A DNA stretch of 37,658 bases from Bacillota bacterium (GCA_012728785.1 JAAYEK010000281.1:1-37658), one strand, 5' to 3'. Positions 8,485 to 17,423 are shown, numbered from the stretch's first letter. Numbers and translations: made by a program. Notes: generated by a model not told the origin, from the sequence alone.

Positions 8485-8559
8485 ACCAAAAAATCTAGTT
8501 AAACTAACAAAATTTTCAAAATGATATTTGAGTTGGAAATAGATCCCAACATTGATCAT

Positions 8560-8994
8560 TCAGTTTTGAAGTAGTTTGATTAGATTGCTTTCAAATAACC
8601 GATCATCATCCTTACTATGTCTGGATGGGCCTTTGGTATGACCGCCTGAGTTACGGTATTTGGCTAAGAGATTTCTCTCCTCCAACAGGAGATCAATCGA
8701 ATCTGCCGAATAGATTCGTCCCCGAGGGGAGATAGCCCGGGCTTTTTTACCTAAGACTAAGGCCGCCAAACCCCAGTCTTGGGTGATAATAATATCGCCG
8801 GGTTGGGTTAAATTGACTACTGCGATATCGGTAGCCTGTGATTCATCACCGACAATCAGGTGTTTATCGTTGGCAATCAGGTGGTTGAAGGAAGCCACCG
8901 TGATTAATTCACAATTGAATTTATCAGCCTGTTTTTTGGCGATTAACAAACTACTTTTGGGGCAAGCGTCAGCATCAATTATTATGCGAGAGAT
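8560..8994 (-). CDS. yqxD: DUF188 / YaiI-YqxD family protein (PIN-like fold), no canonical start codon in frame
   Basis: The frame gives about 144 residues. It carries the family's opening RIIIDADACP with conserved Asp residues, then VGDESQATDIAVVN, PGDIIITQDWGLAALVLGK, ARAISPRGRIY and C-terminal GGHTKGPSRHSKDDD, all typical of DUF188 proteins, which have a PIN-like nuclease-type fold but no settled function. The parC stop (9010-9012) lies directly upstream, and between it and the motif there is no ATG, GTG, TTG or CTG in frame. The best-placed initiator is ATC at 8992-8994 (reading (M)SRIIIDADACP), ten bases after AAAGGA. The first TTG, at 8947-8949, would delete the DADACP motif. So either a non-canonical ATC/ATA/ATT start is used, or a base error changed ATG to ATC. 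Confidence 0.8.
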   Translation of the reverse strand: MSRIIIDADACPKSSLLIAKKQADKFNCELITVASFNHLIANDKHLIVGDESQATDIAVVNLTQPGDIIITQDWGLAALVLGKKARAISPRGRIYSADSIDLLLEERNLLAKYRNSGGHTKGPSRHSKDDDRLFESNLIKLLQN

Positions 8995-9009
8995 GGAGCA
9001 ACAATCCTT

Positions 9010-11199
9010 TCAAATATCCAACCCTAGGGCCGCCTGTTTTTCTTGACGGTCCTCATCTTTCAGATAACAGCCGATGGCGGGGATGTTTTTAGTGCGATAG
9101 TAATCCAAATCACCGAATTTTACTGCATCGATTTCCTTAAGAGCGGACATCCGGCTACCCTTTTTGGCGGACAAGACCTGTACACCTTGGGAATTACGGG
9201 TAGTCTTGGGATTAATATTGGAGGTGTTAAAGATCAACACTTTATTAATATTGCTAAAGGCTACAAATTCCCGGTCCGTTTCTAAATAGGCCATGTGAAC
9301 CAGTTTTGACAAATCAGAATAGGCGTTGGCTAGTTTACGGCGATTGGTTTTGGTGGCATAACCGGCTAAGTCGATTTTAGCCATTTTACCGTTTTCAAAG
9401 GCAAAAAGCAAATGACCTTGATAATCGTCGGTAGCTACCAGATAAATTATTTTTTCATCCGGCTCCAGTTCCAGCAGGTTGGTAAGATATTCTCCCAAAG
9501 TACTGGCTTTACAATCGTTAATATCATAGATTTTTAATTTATAGACGGTTTGTTTATCGGAGAAAAGCAATAAATCTGCTTTGTTATGGGTTTCTACTTC
9601 TTGAATAATCTTGTCGTCCTCTTTTAATTTGTGTTCCGGATTGGCCCGTAAAGAGACCAAGGGTACTTTTTTCAGGTAATTTTGTTCGGTGAGAAATAAC
9701 TTTAGGTTATAATCTTCAATCAAATGTTCCGTGGTAATTTCTTCAATATGGTCAGCATGAATCAACTCGGTCCGCCGCGGCTGGCCAAAGCGTTTGGCCA
9801 CATCACTCAATTCTTCGGTGATTACCAGTTTGATCTTGGCTTCATTTTGGTAGAGATCTTTAAGGGCGGCGATCTCCTGTTGCAAGTTTTCCACTTCGGC
9901 GACGCGGTTGATAATATATTCTTGGTTTAAATTTCGTAATTTTATTTCAGCGATAAATTCCGCTTGTTCCTGGTCGATCTTAAACCCTTGCATTAGATTG
10001 GGAATAACCTGGTGATCCTGTTTGGTATCACGGACAATTTTAATAGCCTTATCGATGTCGAGTAGTATCTTTTTTAAGCCTAACAACAAATGGAGCTTTT
10101 TGGTCTTTTGATCAATGTCATATTGGGTCTGGCGTTTGATACAATTGATCCTGAAGTAAAGCCATTCTTGGAGTATTTCCCGGACCCCCATTACCCGTGG
10201 GCGGCCGTTTATTAAAAGGTTAAAGTTACAGCTAAAGCTGTCCTGAAGAGAGGTGAATTTATAAAGCCGGTTCATTAAGGCATCCGGATCGGAGTTTTTG
10301 CGAAGGTCCAAAGTGATTTTTAAACCATCCAAATCGGTTTCATCCCGGACATCGGTAATATCTTTTACTTTACCGGCTTTGATCAAATCGATAATCGAGT
10401 CGATAATCGCTTCTATAGTGGTGGTATATGGGATCTCGTAAATTTCAATACAATTATTTTGAGGATCATATTTATACTTAGCCCGGACTTTAAAACTACC
10501 CCGGCCTGAGTTATAAATGTTTTGAACTTCATTTTGGTCGTAAATAAGTTGTCCTCCCGTAGAAAAATCCGGAGCTTTCAGTGTCTGGGTCAAATCCAGG
10601 TCCTGGTTTTGAATTAGTCCGATGGTAGTCTCGCAAACCTCTTTTAAATTGAAACTACAAAGATTGCTGGCCATACCAACGGCAATTCCCTGGTTGGCAT
10701 TGACCAGGATGTTTGGGAAGGTGGTTGGTAGGAGGGTGGGTTCTTTCATGGTGCCATCATAGTTATCGATAAAATCAACGGTGTTTTTATCCAAATTTTT
10801 AAAGATTTCTTCGCAGATCTTGTCCAATTTGGCCTCGGTATAACGGGGGGCGGCGAATTGCATCTCTTTGGAATAGTGTTTACCAAAATTCCCTTTGGAA
10901 TCAACGAACGGATGAAGTAGGGAGTTATTACCCCGGGCCAGGCGGACCATGGTTTCATAGATGGCCATATCCCCATGGGGATTTAACTTCATCGTTTGAC
11001 CAACTACATTAGCAGATTTGGTCCGGGTGCCGGAGAGTAGACCCATTTTATACATGGTATAAAGCAGTTTACGGTGAGAAGGTTTAAAACCGTCGATCTC
11101 CGGGATCGCCCGTGAAACGATGACGCTCATGGCATAGGGCATATAGTTTTGTTCCAGGGTAGCGACGATTTTTTGAGGTATTGAATTTGGGACCGACAT
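9010..11199 (-). CDS. parC: Type IIA topoisomerase subunit A (ParC/GyrA-like, divergent short form)
   Basis: The 729-residue DNA-cleavage subunit of a gyrase or topo IV. The winged-helix/tower region is clear: YAMSVIVSRAIPEIDGFKPS near residues 22-41, NVVGQTMKLNPHGD at 64-77, and the catalytic Tyr120 in FAAPRYTEAKL. PTLLPTTFPNILVN and QGIAVGMAS follow. The C-terminal part is only about 240 residues and lacks the GyrA-box QRRGGKG, so relaxation or decatenation is more likely than supercoiling. At the usual quinolone-contact positions it has Met78 (Ser83 in E. coli GyrA) and Glu82 (Asp87). AGGAGG precedes the ATG. It follows the B subunit gene by 211 bp in the same direction. This pair is divergent from standard GyrAB, so a separate gyrA/gyrB is expected elsewhere in the genome. 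Confidence 0.92.
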   Translation of the reverse strand: MSVPNSIPQKIVATLEQNYMPYAMSVIVSRAIPEIDGFKPSHRKLLYTMYKMGLLSGTRTKSANVVGQTMKLNPHGDMAIYETMVRLARGNNSLLHPFVDSKGNFGKHYSKEMQFAAPRYTEAKLDKICEEIFKNLDKNTVDFIDNYDGTMKEPTLLPTTFPNILVNANQGIAVGMASNLCSFNLKEVCETTIGLIQNQDLDLTQTLKAPDFSTGGQLIYDQNEVQNIYNSGRGSFKVRAKYKYDPQNNCIEIYEIPYTTTIEAIIDSIIDLIKAGKVKDITDVRDETDLDGLKITLDLRKNSDPDALMNRLYKFTSLQDSFSCNFNLLINGRPRVMGVREILQEWLYFRINCIKRQTQYDIDQKTKKLHLLLGLKKILLDIDKAIKIVRDTKQDHQVIPNLMQGFKIDQEQAEFIAEIKLRNLNQEYIINRVAEVENLQQEIAALKDLYQNEAKIKLVITEELSDVAKRFGQPRRTELIHADHIEEITTEHLIEDYNLKLFLTEQNYLKKVPLVSLRANPEHKLKEDDKIIQEVETHNKADLLLFSDKQTVYKLKIYDINDCKASTLGEYLTNLLELEPDEKIIYLVATDDYQGHLLFAFENGKMAKIDLAGYATKTNRRKLANAYSDLSKLVHMAYLETDREFVAFSNINKVLIFNTSNINPKTTRNSQGVQVLSAKKGSRMSALKEIDAVKFGDLDYYRTKNIPAIGCYLKDEDRQEKQAALGLDI

Positions 11200-11276
11200 G
11201 TAATCCTCCTTGGTTGCTCGAACATCTATTTTTATTTGGTGTTTGTTATTGGGTCAAAGGCGATTAAATCGGGTCA

Positions 11277-11300
11277 AGGGGCGATTCATGAATCGCCCCT
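11277..11300. repeat. Perfect 24-bp palindrome (REP-like) between parE and parC
   Basis: AGGGGCGATTCA is followed directly by its exact reverse complement TGAATCGCCCCT. Just upstream, a related string (GGGTCAAAGGCGATT at 11251-11265) recurs at 11271-11285 as GGGTCAAGGGGCGATT with an extra G. I recall near-identical GGGGCGATTCATGAATCGCCCC units as dispersed repeats in many unrelated bacterial genomes, but cannot check this here. Confidence 0.8.
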
Positions 11301-11329
11301 ACGATGCGTTTTCTTTGATTCTTCTTTCA

Positions 11330-11415
11330 AAAACACTGCCTTCTTTCTTCTATCTTCTGCCTTCTGTCTCCTGTCTCCTAACTCCTAACTCCTATCTCCC
11401 GACTCCTATCTCAAC
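11330..11415 (-). repeat. Polypurine tract of imperfect GGAGTTA/GGAGACA heptamers upstream of parC
   Basis: On the minus (coding) strand this is almost all purine, built from short units such as TAGGAGT, TAGGAGA, CAGGAGA and CAGAAG repeated at 7-8 base steps. It begins inside the last codons of parE and fills much of the gap to parC. It contains many AGGAG ribosome-binding-like strings without a start codon after them. Confidence 0.75.
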
Positions 11416-13390
11416 TCACATCCAACAAATCCAAATATTTGGAACCGTTTTCTTCGATGAATTCCTTGCGGCCTTGGAGGTTGTCGCCTAAGAGTAAGTT
11501 GAAGTAGTATTCGGTCTTCTCCAGGTCATCGGGGACTACTTGTATTAATCTGCGACTGGCCGGGTTCATGGTGGTTTCCCACATCATCTCCGGTTCGTTT
11601 TCACCCAAGCCTTTAGAGCGTTGAATGGTATATTTGCCGTTAATTCTAGCTAGAATCTCATTCTTTTCCTTGTCGGTATAGGCAAAGTGAGTCTTATCTT
11701 TGGTAGTTATCTCGTAAAGCGGTGTCTCTGCGATGAAGACTTTGCCGGAAGAGATCAGAGTCGGAACAAGTCGATAAAGCATGGCCAGGATCAGAGTGCG
11801 AATCTGAAAACCGTCCACATCGGCATCGGTGCAAATAATAATTTTGTCCCAGCGGAGATTATGGATATCAAAGGTATTTAAGTCCTTGTTGTGTTTGGAT
11901 TGAATCTCCACGCCGCAACCTAAGACCTTAAGGAGATCAACGATGATCTCGCTTTTGAAGATGCTATCATATTCCGCTTTTAAGCAATTAAGAATCTTGC
12001 CCCGGACCGGCATAATTCCTTGAAACTCAGCGTCACGTCCCATCTTACAGGAACCCAGGGCCGAATCCCCTTCCACAATGTATAATTCTCGTTTATTGAT
12101 GTCTTTGGTCCGGCAATCGACGAATTTTTTGACCCGGTTGGAAATATCAATATTACCGCTGAGTTTTTTCTTAATATTGACCCTAGTCCGTTCGGCAGTC
12201 TCGCGGCTACGTTTATTAACCAAAACTTGTTCCAGGATTTTTTCGCTTTCCAGCTTGTTTTCGATGAAATAGATCTCCAATTGTTCCTTGAGAAAGTCAG
12301 TCATCGCTTCTTGGATGAATTTATTGGTGATCGATTTTTTGGTCTGATTTTCATAGCTGGTCTCGGTGGAGAAAGAGTTGACTATTAGGATCAGGCTATC
12401 TTCAATATCGGCGAAGGTTACTTTGGCTTCGTCCTTGTTATATTTATTTCGGTTTTTAAGAGCTTTGTCAATTTCATATACAAAGGCGTTCTTCACCGCT
12501 TTATCGGGAGCGCCGCCATGTTCCAAGAAACTTGAGTTGTGATAGTATTCTAAGAGATTTATTTCATTGTTAAAACAGAAGGCAATCTGCATTTTAACCC
12601 GGTATTCGGGCTTGTCTTCCCGATCCTTACCCTTGGCGGCGGTTTCATAAAATTGAATCTCTGAGAAGCCTTTCTCTTGATTTATTTCCTTTAGATAATC
12701 TTGAATCCCGTTTTGATAGAGATATTCAAAAGATTGACCGCTGGCTTCATCAACGAACTTAAAGGTGAGGCCGGCGTTGACCACAGCTTGCTTTTTTAAG
12801 ATGGTTTGGTAATATTCCAAGGGGATGTTATTATCGGTGAATACGGCCAAATCCGGACGCCAGGTAATAATGGTCCCAGTCTGTTCGTATTTGCATTTCT
12901 CTTTCTTCAACCCGCCAATATTTTGGCCTTTTTCGAAATGAAGGTCGAACCGGTGACCGTCACGGTAAACTATAACGTCCATATATTCGGAACTGTATTG
13001 GGTAGCGCAACTACCGAGACCGTTCAAGCCTAAACTGAACTCATAGTTTAATCCGGTATTATTTTTATATTTGCCCCCGGCATACAGTTCACAAAAGACC
13101 AGTTCCCAGTTGAAACGGTTTTCTTTAGAGTTAAAGTCAAGGGGAATCCCCCGGCCTTGGTCTTTGACTGTAATCGAACGGTCGCTATGGCGAGTTACCT
13201 CGATTAGACTACCGAAACCTTCACGGGCTTCATCAATGGAATTAGATAATATTTCAAAAATGGAATGTTGACAACCTTCGAGACCGTCGGAGCCGAAGAT
13301 CACACCCGGACGAAGCCGGACTCGATCGGCACCTTTGAGGGCGCTGATACTATGATTACCGTAAGATTCGTTTTGATGAGACTTGGCCAT
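11411..13390 (-). CDS. parE: Type IIA topoisomerase subunit B (ParE/GyrB-like, divergent)
   Basis: The 659-residue ATPase subunit partnering the adjacent A subunit. A GHKL ATPase domain fills about residues 15-215 (RPGVIFGSDGLEG, catalytic Glu46 and Mg-binding Asn50 in FEILSNSIDEA, DQGRGIPLD, GLNGLGSCATQYSS). A transducer domain follows, then a Toprim domain with YIVEGDSALGSCKMGRD and the metal-binding ICTDADVDGFQIRTL. Standard GyrB/ParE has EGDSAGGSAKQGRD and DADVDGAHIRTL, so both Toprim motifs deviate but keep the Glu and Asp residues. ATG 13390 follows AAAGGAAGG. It is the first gene of the parE-parC-DUF188 transcription unit. Which of gyrase or topo IV it is cannot be decided from sequence alone; the truncated C-terminal partner favours topo IV. 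Confidence 0.92.
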   Translation of the reverse strand: MAKSHQNESYGNHSISALKGADRVRLRPGVIFGSDGLEGCQHSIFEILSNSIDEAREGFGSLIEVTRHSDRSITVKDQGRGIPLDFNSKENRFNWELVFCELYAGGKYKNNTGLNYEFSLGLNGLGSCATQYSSEYMDVIVYRDGHRFDLHFEKGQNIGGLKKEKCKYEQTGTIITWRPDLAVFTDNNIPLEYYQTILKKQAVVNAGLTFKFVDEASGQSFEYLYQNGIQDYLKEINQEKGFSEIQFYETAAKGKDREDKPEYRVKMQIAFCFNNEINLLEYYHNSSFLEHGGAPDKAVKNAFVYEIDKALKNRNKYNKDEAKVTFADIEDSLILIVNSFSTETSYENQTKKSITNKFIQEAMTDFLKEQLEIYFIENKLESEKILEQVLVNKRSRETAERTRVNIKKKLSGNIDISNRVKKFVDCRTKDINKRELYIVEGDSALGSCKMGRDAEFQGIMPVRGKILNCLKAEYDSIFKSEIIVDLLKVLGCGVEIQSKHNKDLNTFDIHNLRWDKIIICTDADVDGFQIRTLILAMLYRLVPTLISSGKVFIAETPLYEITTKDKTHFAYTDKEKNEILARINGKYTIQRSKGLGENEPEMMWETTMNPASRRLIQVVPDDLEKTEYYFNLLLGDNLQGRKEFIEENGSKYLDLLDVS

Positions 13391-13534
13391 GATTAAACCT
13401 TCCTTTACGAAGCTAAAATAATAGACGATAGGCTAGTGCTACTCAGAAAATACTTTAAAACCTATCTTCATTCTTTAATGTGCCCCGACAAGACGGGGTT
13501 GGTGACTATCTGATAATATCACATTCGTTAATAC

Positions 13535-13561
13535 AGTATAACAAACAGATGTTCGTGTCAA
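13535..13561 (-). promoter_or_regulatory. Probable parE promoter and long leader; otherwise empty 13391-13751 gap
   Basis: On the minus strand a perfect TTGACA (13556-13561) is followed 15 bases later by TATACT (13535-13540), or 17 bases later by TACTGT. It implies a leader of about 135 bases that includes a CCCCG/CGGGG hairpin at 13483-13498. The rest of the 361-bp gap is AT-rich with the DegV ribosome-binding site at its right end and no other recognisable feature. Confidence 0.45.
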
Positions 13562-13751
13562 GAGAGTATGTAGCTATTATATCATAAAGAAACAGGGGCA
13601 AGTAAAGCATTAGGTGAAGGTCAGAGGAGAATATTATTTTTAAATGATATCCGTAAGATTTTTACAGAGGAATAACTAGCAGTTATATCGAATGTCTGTT
13701 TATAAAAAAATCATATGATAAAACAAAATCTGATACTAAGAGGAATGATAA

Positions 13752-14615
13752 ATGCAAATTGTAACCGACAGCTCGGCAGATTTAACCCCGGAACAGAAAG
13801 CTGGATTAGAGATTCACTATGTCCCGCTTACCTTTACCTTGGATGGTAAAACTTATCGTTGCGGAGAGGACATTCAACCGGAAGAATTTTACCGTTTACT
13901 GGAGTCAACCAAAAGTTTCCCTAATACTTCCCAACCTTCAGCCGGGGAGTTTGCCGAAGTTTATCACAAGTTGGCCGCGAATGATCCCGAGATACTCTCC
14001 TTTCATATCTCTTCCGGTTTGAGCGGTACGATCAACTCCGCCCGGATTGGCGCAGGAACAGTCCCGGAAGCAAAAGTCACTTTGGTAGATACTAAAACCT
14101 TATCCGGCGCCCAAGGGTGGCAAATTGAAGCTGCCGCAAAAGCTATTAAAGTGGGTTGGCCTAAGGAAAAAATTTTAACTTTAGTAAAGCAGATCAGCGA
14201 TGCCACTGATACTCTTTATACCTTGCCTTCATTAAAATATTTAATTCATGGCGGACGGATCAATCATTTGAAAGGGTTACTCGCTTCACTCTTAAATATA
14301 CTACCGATAATTGGTGTGGAAAAGATAGGCGGAACTTATGTCCAACACGGCAAGGTTCGGACTATGACTGCAGCGCTCAACAAAATAGTGGAACTGGTTT
14401 TGGAAAAACATCCTCCCGGAAGCCTACTGCGTCTCCAAATTTTACACGGTAACAATCTGGATGGGGTTAAGTTTTTAAAACAGAAATTAGAAGAGGTTTT
14501 CAAGTGCAAATGGCTGCCATCGAGCTTAATTGCGCCAGCATTAGGAGCCCATACCGGCCCCGGATTGGTGGGAGTGGTTTTTGCGCCTGAATCCGTTTTT
14601 CCGGCTCTGGCTTGA
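13752..14615 (+). CDS. DegV family fatty-acid-binding protein (FakB-like)
   Basis: A 287-residue two-domain DegV protein. Members bind a fatty acid in a deep pocket and, as FakB, present it to the kinase FakA for phosphorylation and entry into phospholipid synthesis. Family signatures seen in order: IVTDSSADLT at 3-12, NTSQPSAGEF near 57-66, HISSGLSGTINSARIG with the acyl-carboxylate-binding Ser/Thr, LKYLIHGGRIN near 160-170, and the C-terminal LGAHTGPGLVGV. ATG 13752 has AGAGGA seven bases upstream. The gene is single, divergent from parE and followed by a strong terminator; no FakA is nearby. Lipid specificity cannot be read from the sequence. Confidence 0.93.
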   Translation: MQIVTDSSADLTPEQKAGLEIHYVPLTFTLDGKTYRCGEDIQPEEFYRLLESTKSFPNTSQPSAGEFAEVYHKLAANDPEILSFHISSGLSGTINSARIGAGTVPEAKVTLVDTKTLSGAQGWQIEAAAKAIKVGWPKEKILTLVKQISDATDTLYTLPSLKYLIHGGRINHLKGLLASLLNILPIIGVEKIGGTYVQHGKVRTMTAALNKIVELVLEKHPPGSLLRLQILHGNNLDGVKFLKQKLEEVFKCKWLPSSLIAPALGAHTGPGLVGVVFAPESVFPALA

Positions 14616-14642
14616 CTTTAAAATATGATTTTGATTTTAAAG

Positions 14643-14678
14643 AATAAGACCATCTATGAGTGATGGTCTTATTTTTAA
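14643..14678 (+). terminator. Rho-independent terminator after degV-family gene
   Basis: AATAAGACCATC (14643-14654), short loop, GATGGTCTTATT (14662-14673), T run. It is a perfect 12-bp stem. Confidence 0.9.
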
Positions 14679-14728
14679 AGGATTACGATCACTATGGTAT
14701 TATCTGATCTCAACTGAGAGGTGCTACT

Positions 14729-15742
14729 ATGGAGAACCATTCCGTCTTTATTAAAAATATCGTCTTACATATCTTGGATACCAGTGTCGGCGCTCCGGTA
14801 TTATCTAATCAAGAAATTGACTCGGAACAAGAAGGCTACGAGTTTATTGAAAACTTGCTTCAAAAGATGTTAGCTGACGATAATCTCAAAGATGCCGAGT
14901 TTGTGGAGGGGCCGAACCGGGTCCGGCAACTATGCGAAGATTTGCAATCGGGCGAAGATTTTATCGCTATCAGTCAAGAAATTGCCCGGATGCTGTATGA
15001 GATAATTTCCCCTCAACCTACTATCCCGGCTGCGGATTTGGTTTGCTGCCGGATCCTAATTGATGATCTCCCGTTTCTAGGCCTGCTGAAACTGAATTAC
15101 CGGACCAATTACATTCATCATGTTGAGTACCAGGGTGAAACCAACATTAATTTACTTGTCAAACAACGGACAGTCTTGCCGGGGGAGAATCAGAAACCGG
15201 AGGAGGGTATCTTGATTAACCTCACTGATTTCAGCATCCGTTTAATAGAGAAGGAATATGAAATCGATGGTAATAAGGAGTATTATTTATCGAAGAAGTT
15301 TTTAAAATGTAGCGACAAATTGTCCAGGGCCGCCAAAGCTAAAATTATTAGTCAAGTCGCAGAAAGGCTTGGTAAAAAGTATAATAATGAGAAATTTGAT
15401 AGCATAGCCAAGTTGCGTAAAAAAGTTACTGAAAATATGGAGGAGTTCAATTCGATAGAGGTTCAAAGCGTAGCCCGGGAGATTTTCAAGGATAACCCTG
15501 CTGCTCAAAAGGAATATCTGGCTGAGATTAAAGAAGCTGGAATCAAGGAGGAACGGATTGAACTTACGCCGAAGTTGGCGGAACAGAAATTCGGGAGCCA
15601 TAAGATCAAAACCGATACCGGGATTGAAATAAATTTCCCTGCAACTTATTATAATAATAAAGAGATGATTGAGTTTATCAATCATCCCAATGGCACAGTT
15701 TCGATTTTAATCAAGAACGTAGGAAAAATTTCTAATAAATGA
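14729..15742 (+). CDS. Nucleoid-associated protein, NdpA/YejK family
   Basis: A 337-residue protein matching the 37-kDa nucleoid-associated family (PF04245). It opens with an IVLHILDTSVGAPVLSNQEI-type segment, has a helical middle (YEFIENLLQKML), a central beta-rich part with LVCCRILIDDLPFLGLLKLN, EGILINLTDFSIRLIEKEY, and a C-terminal helix-rich region (REIFKDNPAAQKEYLAEIKE). E. coli YejK associates with the nucleoid; the molecular role is unsettled, and relatives appear in mobile elements and phages. GAGAGGTG precedes ATG 14729. The M32 peptidase gene begins 35 bases after the stop, so the two may be co-transcribed, though no functional link is known. Confidence 0.8.
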   Translation: MENHSVFIKNIVLHILDTSVGAPVLSNQEIDSEQEGYEFIENLLQKMLADDNLKDAEFVEGPNRVRQLCEDLQSGEDFIAISQEIARMLYEIISPQPTIPAADLVCCRILIDDLPFLGLLKLNYRTNYIHHVEYQGETNINLLVKQRTVLPGENQKPEEGILINLTDFSIRLIEKEYEIDGNKEYYLSKKFLKCSDKLSRAAKAKIISQVAERLGKKYNNEKFDSIAKLRKKVTENMEEFNSIEVQSVAREIFKDNPAAQKEYLAEIKEAGIKEERIELTPKLAEQKFGSHKIKTDTGIEINFPATYYNNKEMIEFINHPNGTVSILIKNVGKISNK

Positions 15743-15777
15743 CGGGTAGTAGGATTATGTCATAAGGAGAGTTGGCA

Positions 15778-17283
15778 ATGGATTCCAAATTGAAGAAATT
15801 GAAAGAATATTTATCCGAGATTAACGATTTAAAAGCGGCGTTGGCGGTTTTATCTTGGGATCAGATGACTTTCATGCCAACTGGCGGGGCAGAGTCCCGG
15901 GGCAGACAAGTGGCGACCTTGGAGCGGTTGGCCCATGAGAAATTCATTGCCCCAGCGATGGGAAAGCTTTTAGATGATCTCCAGCCATTACTTTCTAAGT
16001 TTCCTCCGGAATCGGAAGATGCCGCTTTAATTAGAGCGACTACCCGCGATTATCATCAAGCAATAAAGATACCGCCGTCCTTTGCTGCGGAATTCTCCGA
16101 ACATACCTCAAAAACATACGAGGCTTGGACCCGGGCTAGACAGGAACATAACTTCAAAATAGTTGAGGCTCTGCTTGAAAAAACCCTGGAATACAGTAGG
16201 CGAATGGCGGACTTTTATCCCGGTTATCAACATATCGCCGATCCCTTAATCGATCAGTTGGATCAGGGAATGACCGTTGCCATTATTCGGCCTATCTTTG
16301 CAAAACTTCGGGCGGAACTAGTGCCCTTGGTTAAAGCAGTCACTTCCCAAACTAAGACCGATGATTCCTGCTTAAGGCAGCAATTTTCCGAGGCCGGGCA
16401 GTTGGAGTTCGGCTTAGAGGTGGCTCAAAGCCTTGGCTATGACTTCAAAAGAGGCCGTCAGGACAAAAGTCCACACCCATTCACGACTAGCTTTGGAATT
16501 AATGATGTTCGGATCACAACCCGGGTCAAAGAGAATTATTTGGCCGAGGCTTTGTTCAGCACCATTCATGAAACCGGCCATGCCCTTTACGAGCAAGGGA
16601 TAAATCCCAAATTTGACGGAACCCCTTTAGCTGACGGCGCTTCAATGGCGGTCCATGAAAGTCAGTCCCGGTTATGGGAGAATATTGTGGGCCGTGGCCG
16701 TTACTTCTGGGAGTACTTTTATCCAAGGCTTCAAGTTTCATTTCCCCAACAGTTAAAAGGAGTTTCTTTGGATGCTTTTTACCGGGCCATCAATAAAGTG
16801 GAATGTTCATTGATTCGGACCGACGCCGATGAAGTCACTTATAACCTACATGTAATGATCAGGTTTGACCTGGAGACGGCATTATTAGAGGGAAAACTGG
16901 CTGTTAAGGATTTACCCGAAGTTTGGAATGAAAGGTATCGTATAGATTTGGGAGTAGTCCCACCCGATGACACCTTGGGGGTCCTTCAGGATATGCATTG
17001 GTATAGCGGGACCATTGGCGGGTATTTTCAGAGTTATACTTTGGGCAATATCTTGAGCGCTCAGTTTTACGAGGCGGCGATAGAAGCCCATCCCCATATT
17101 CCGGCTGAGATTGCGGCAGGGAATTTCGGCAGCCTGCATGGTTGGCTGAAGGAGAACATTTACCGTTACGGCCGTCAGTATTCAGCGGCGGAAATCATTA
17201 AAAAAGCTACCGGTAGGGATTTGGAGATCGGGCCTTATATAAAATATTTGAAGAAGAAATATGGGGAGCTTTATCAAATCTAA
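15778..17283 (+). CDS. M32 family metallocarboxypeptidase
   Basis: A 501-residue zinc carboxypeptidase of family M32 (thermostable carboxypeptidase 1, Taq/Pfu type), which removes most C-terminal residues except Pro. The metal site is HETGH at 264-268 (STIHETGHALYEQG), with the third ligand Glu294 in MAVHESQSRLWEN. Other family blocks: LSWDQMTFMP near 26-35, HPFTTSFGINDVRITTR at 233-249, ADEVTYNLHVMIRFDLE and GYFQSYTLGNILSAQ. ATG 15778 sits eight bases after AAGGAG, better placed than the in-frame TTG at 15772. No signal peptide is seen, so it is cytoplasmic and likely recycles peptides. Confidence 0.96.
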   Translation: MDSKLKKLKEYLSEINDLKAALAVLSWDQMTFMPTGGAESRGRQVATLERLAHEKFIAPAMGKLLDDLQPLLSKFPPESEDAALIRATTRDYHQAIKIPPSFAAEFSEHTSKTYEAWTRARQEHNFKIVEALLEKTLEYSRRMADFYPGYQHIADPLIDQLDQGMTVAIIRPIFAKLRAELVPLVKAVTSQTKTDDSCLRQQFSEAGQLEFGLEVAQSLGYDFKRGRQDKSPHPFTTSFGINDVRITTRVKENYLAEALFSTIHETGHALYEQGINPKFDGTPLADGASMAVHESQSRLWENIVGRGRYFWEYFYPRLQVSFPQQLKGVSLDAFYRAINKVECSLIRTDADEVTYNLHVMIRFDLETALLEGKLAVKDLPEVWNERYRIDLGVVPPDDTLGVLQDMHWYSGTIGGYFQSYTLGNILSAQFYEAAIEAHPHIPAEIAAGNFGSLHGWLKENIYRYGRQYSAAEIIKKATGRDLEIGPYIKYLKKKYGELYQI

Positions 17284-17323
17284 ATTTTGATGCAACTGTA
17301 AGAACTTAAATTTTTCCTCCGGC

Positions 17324-17415
17324 CTTCGTGTTCTTCATGGTAAAATACAGCTTAAGTTAGCCTAAAAACTAGCCTAAAAACCATTTTCACCACGAAGGGC
17401 ACGAAGAACACGAAG
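17324..17415. repeat. 13-bp perfect inverted repeat enclosing a 12-bp tandem duplication
   Basis: CTTCGTGTTCTTC (17324-17336) is the exact reverse complement of GAAGAACACGAAG (17403-17415), which a T run follows. Between them TAGCCTAAAAAC occurs twice in tandem (17358-17381). The right arm, with CACCACGAAGGGCACGAAG, resembles a dispersed repeat I associate with several bacterial genomes. It may also terminate the M32 or htpG-side transcripts. Confidence 0.7.
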
Positions 17416-17423
17416 TTTTTTTA

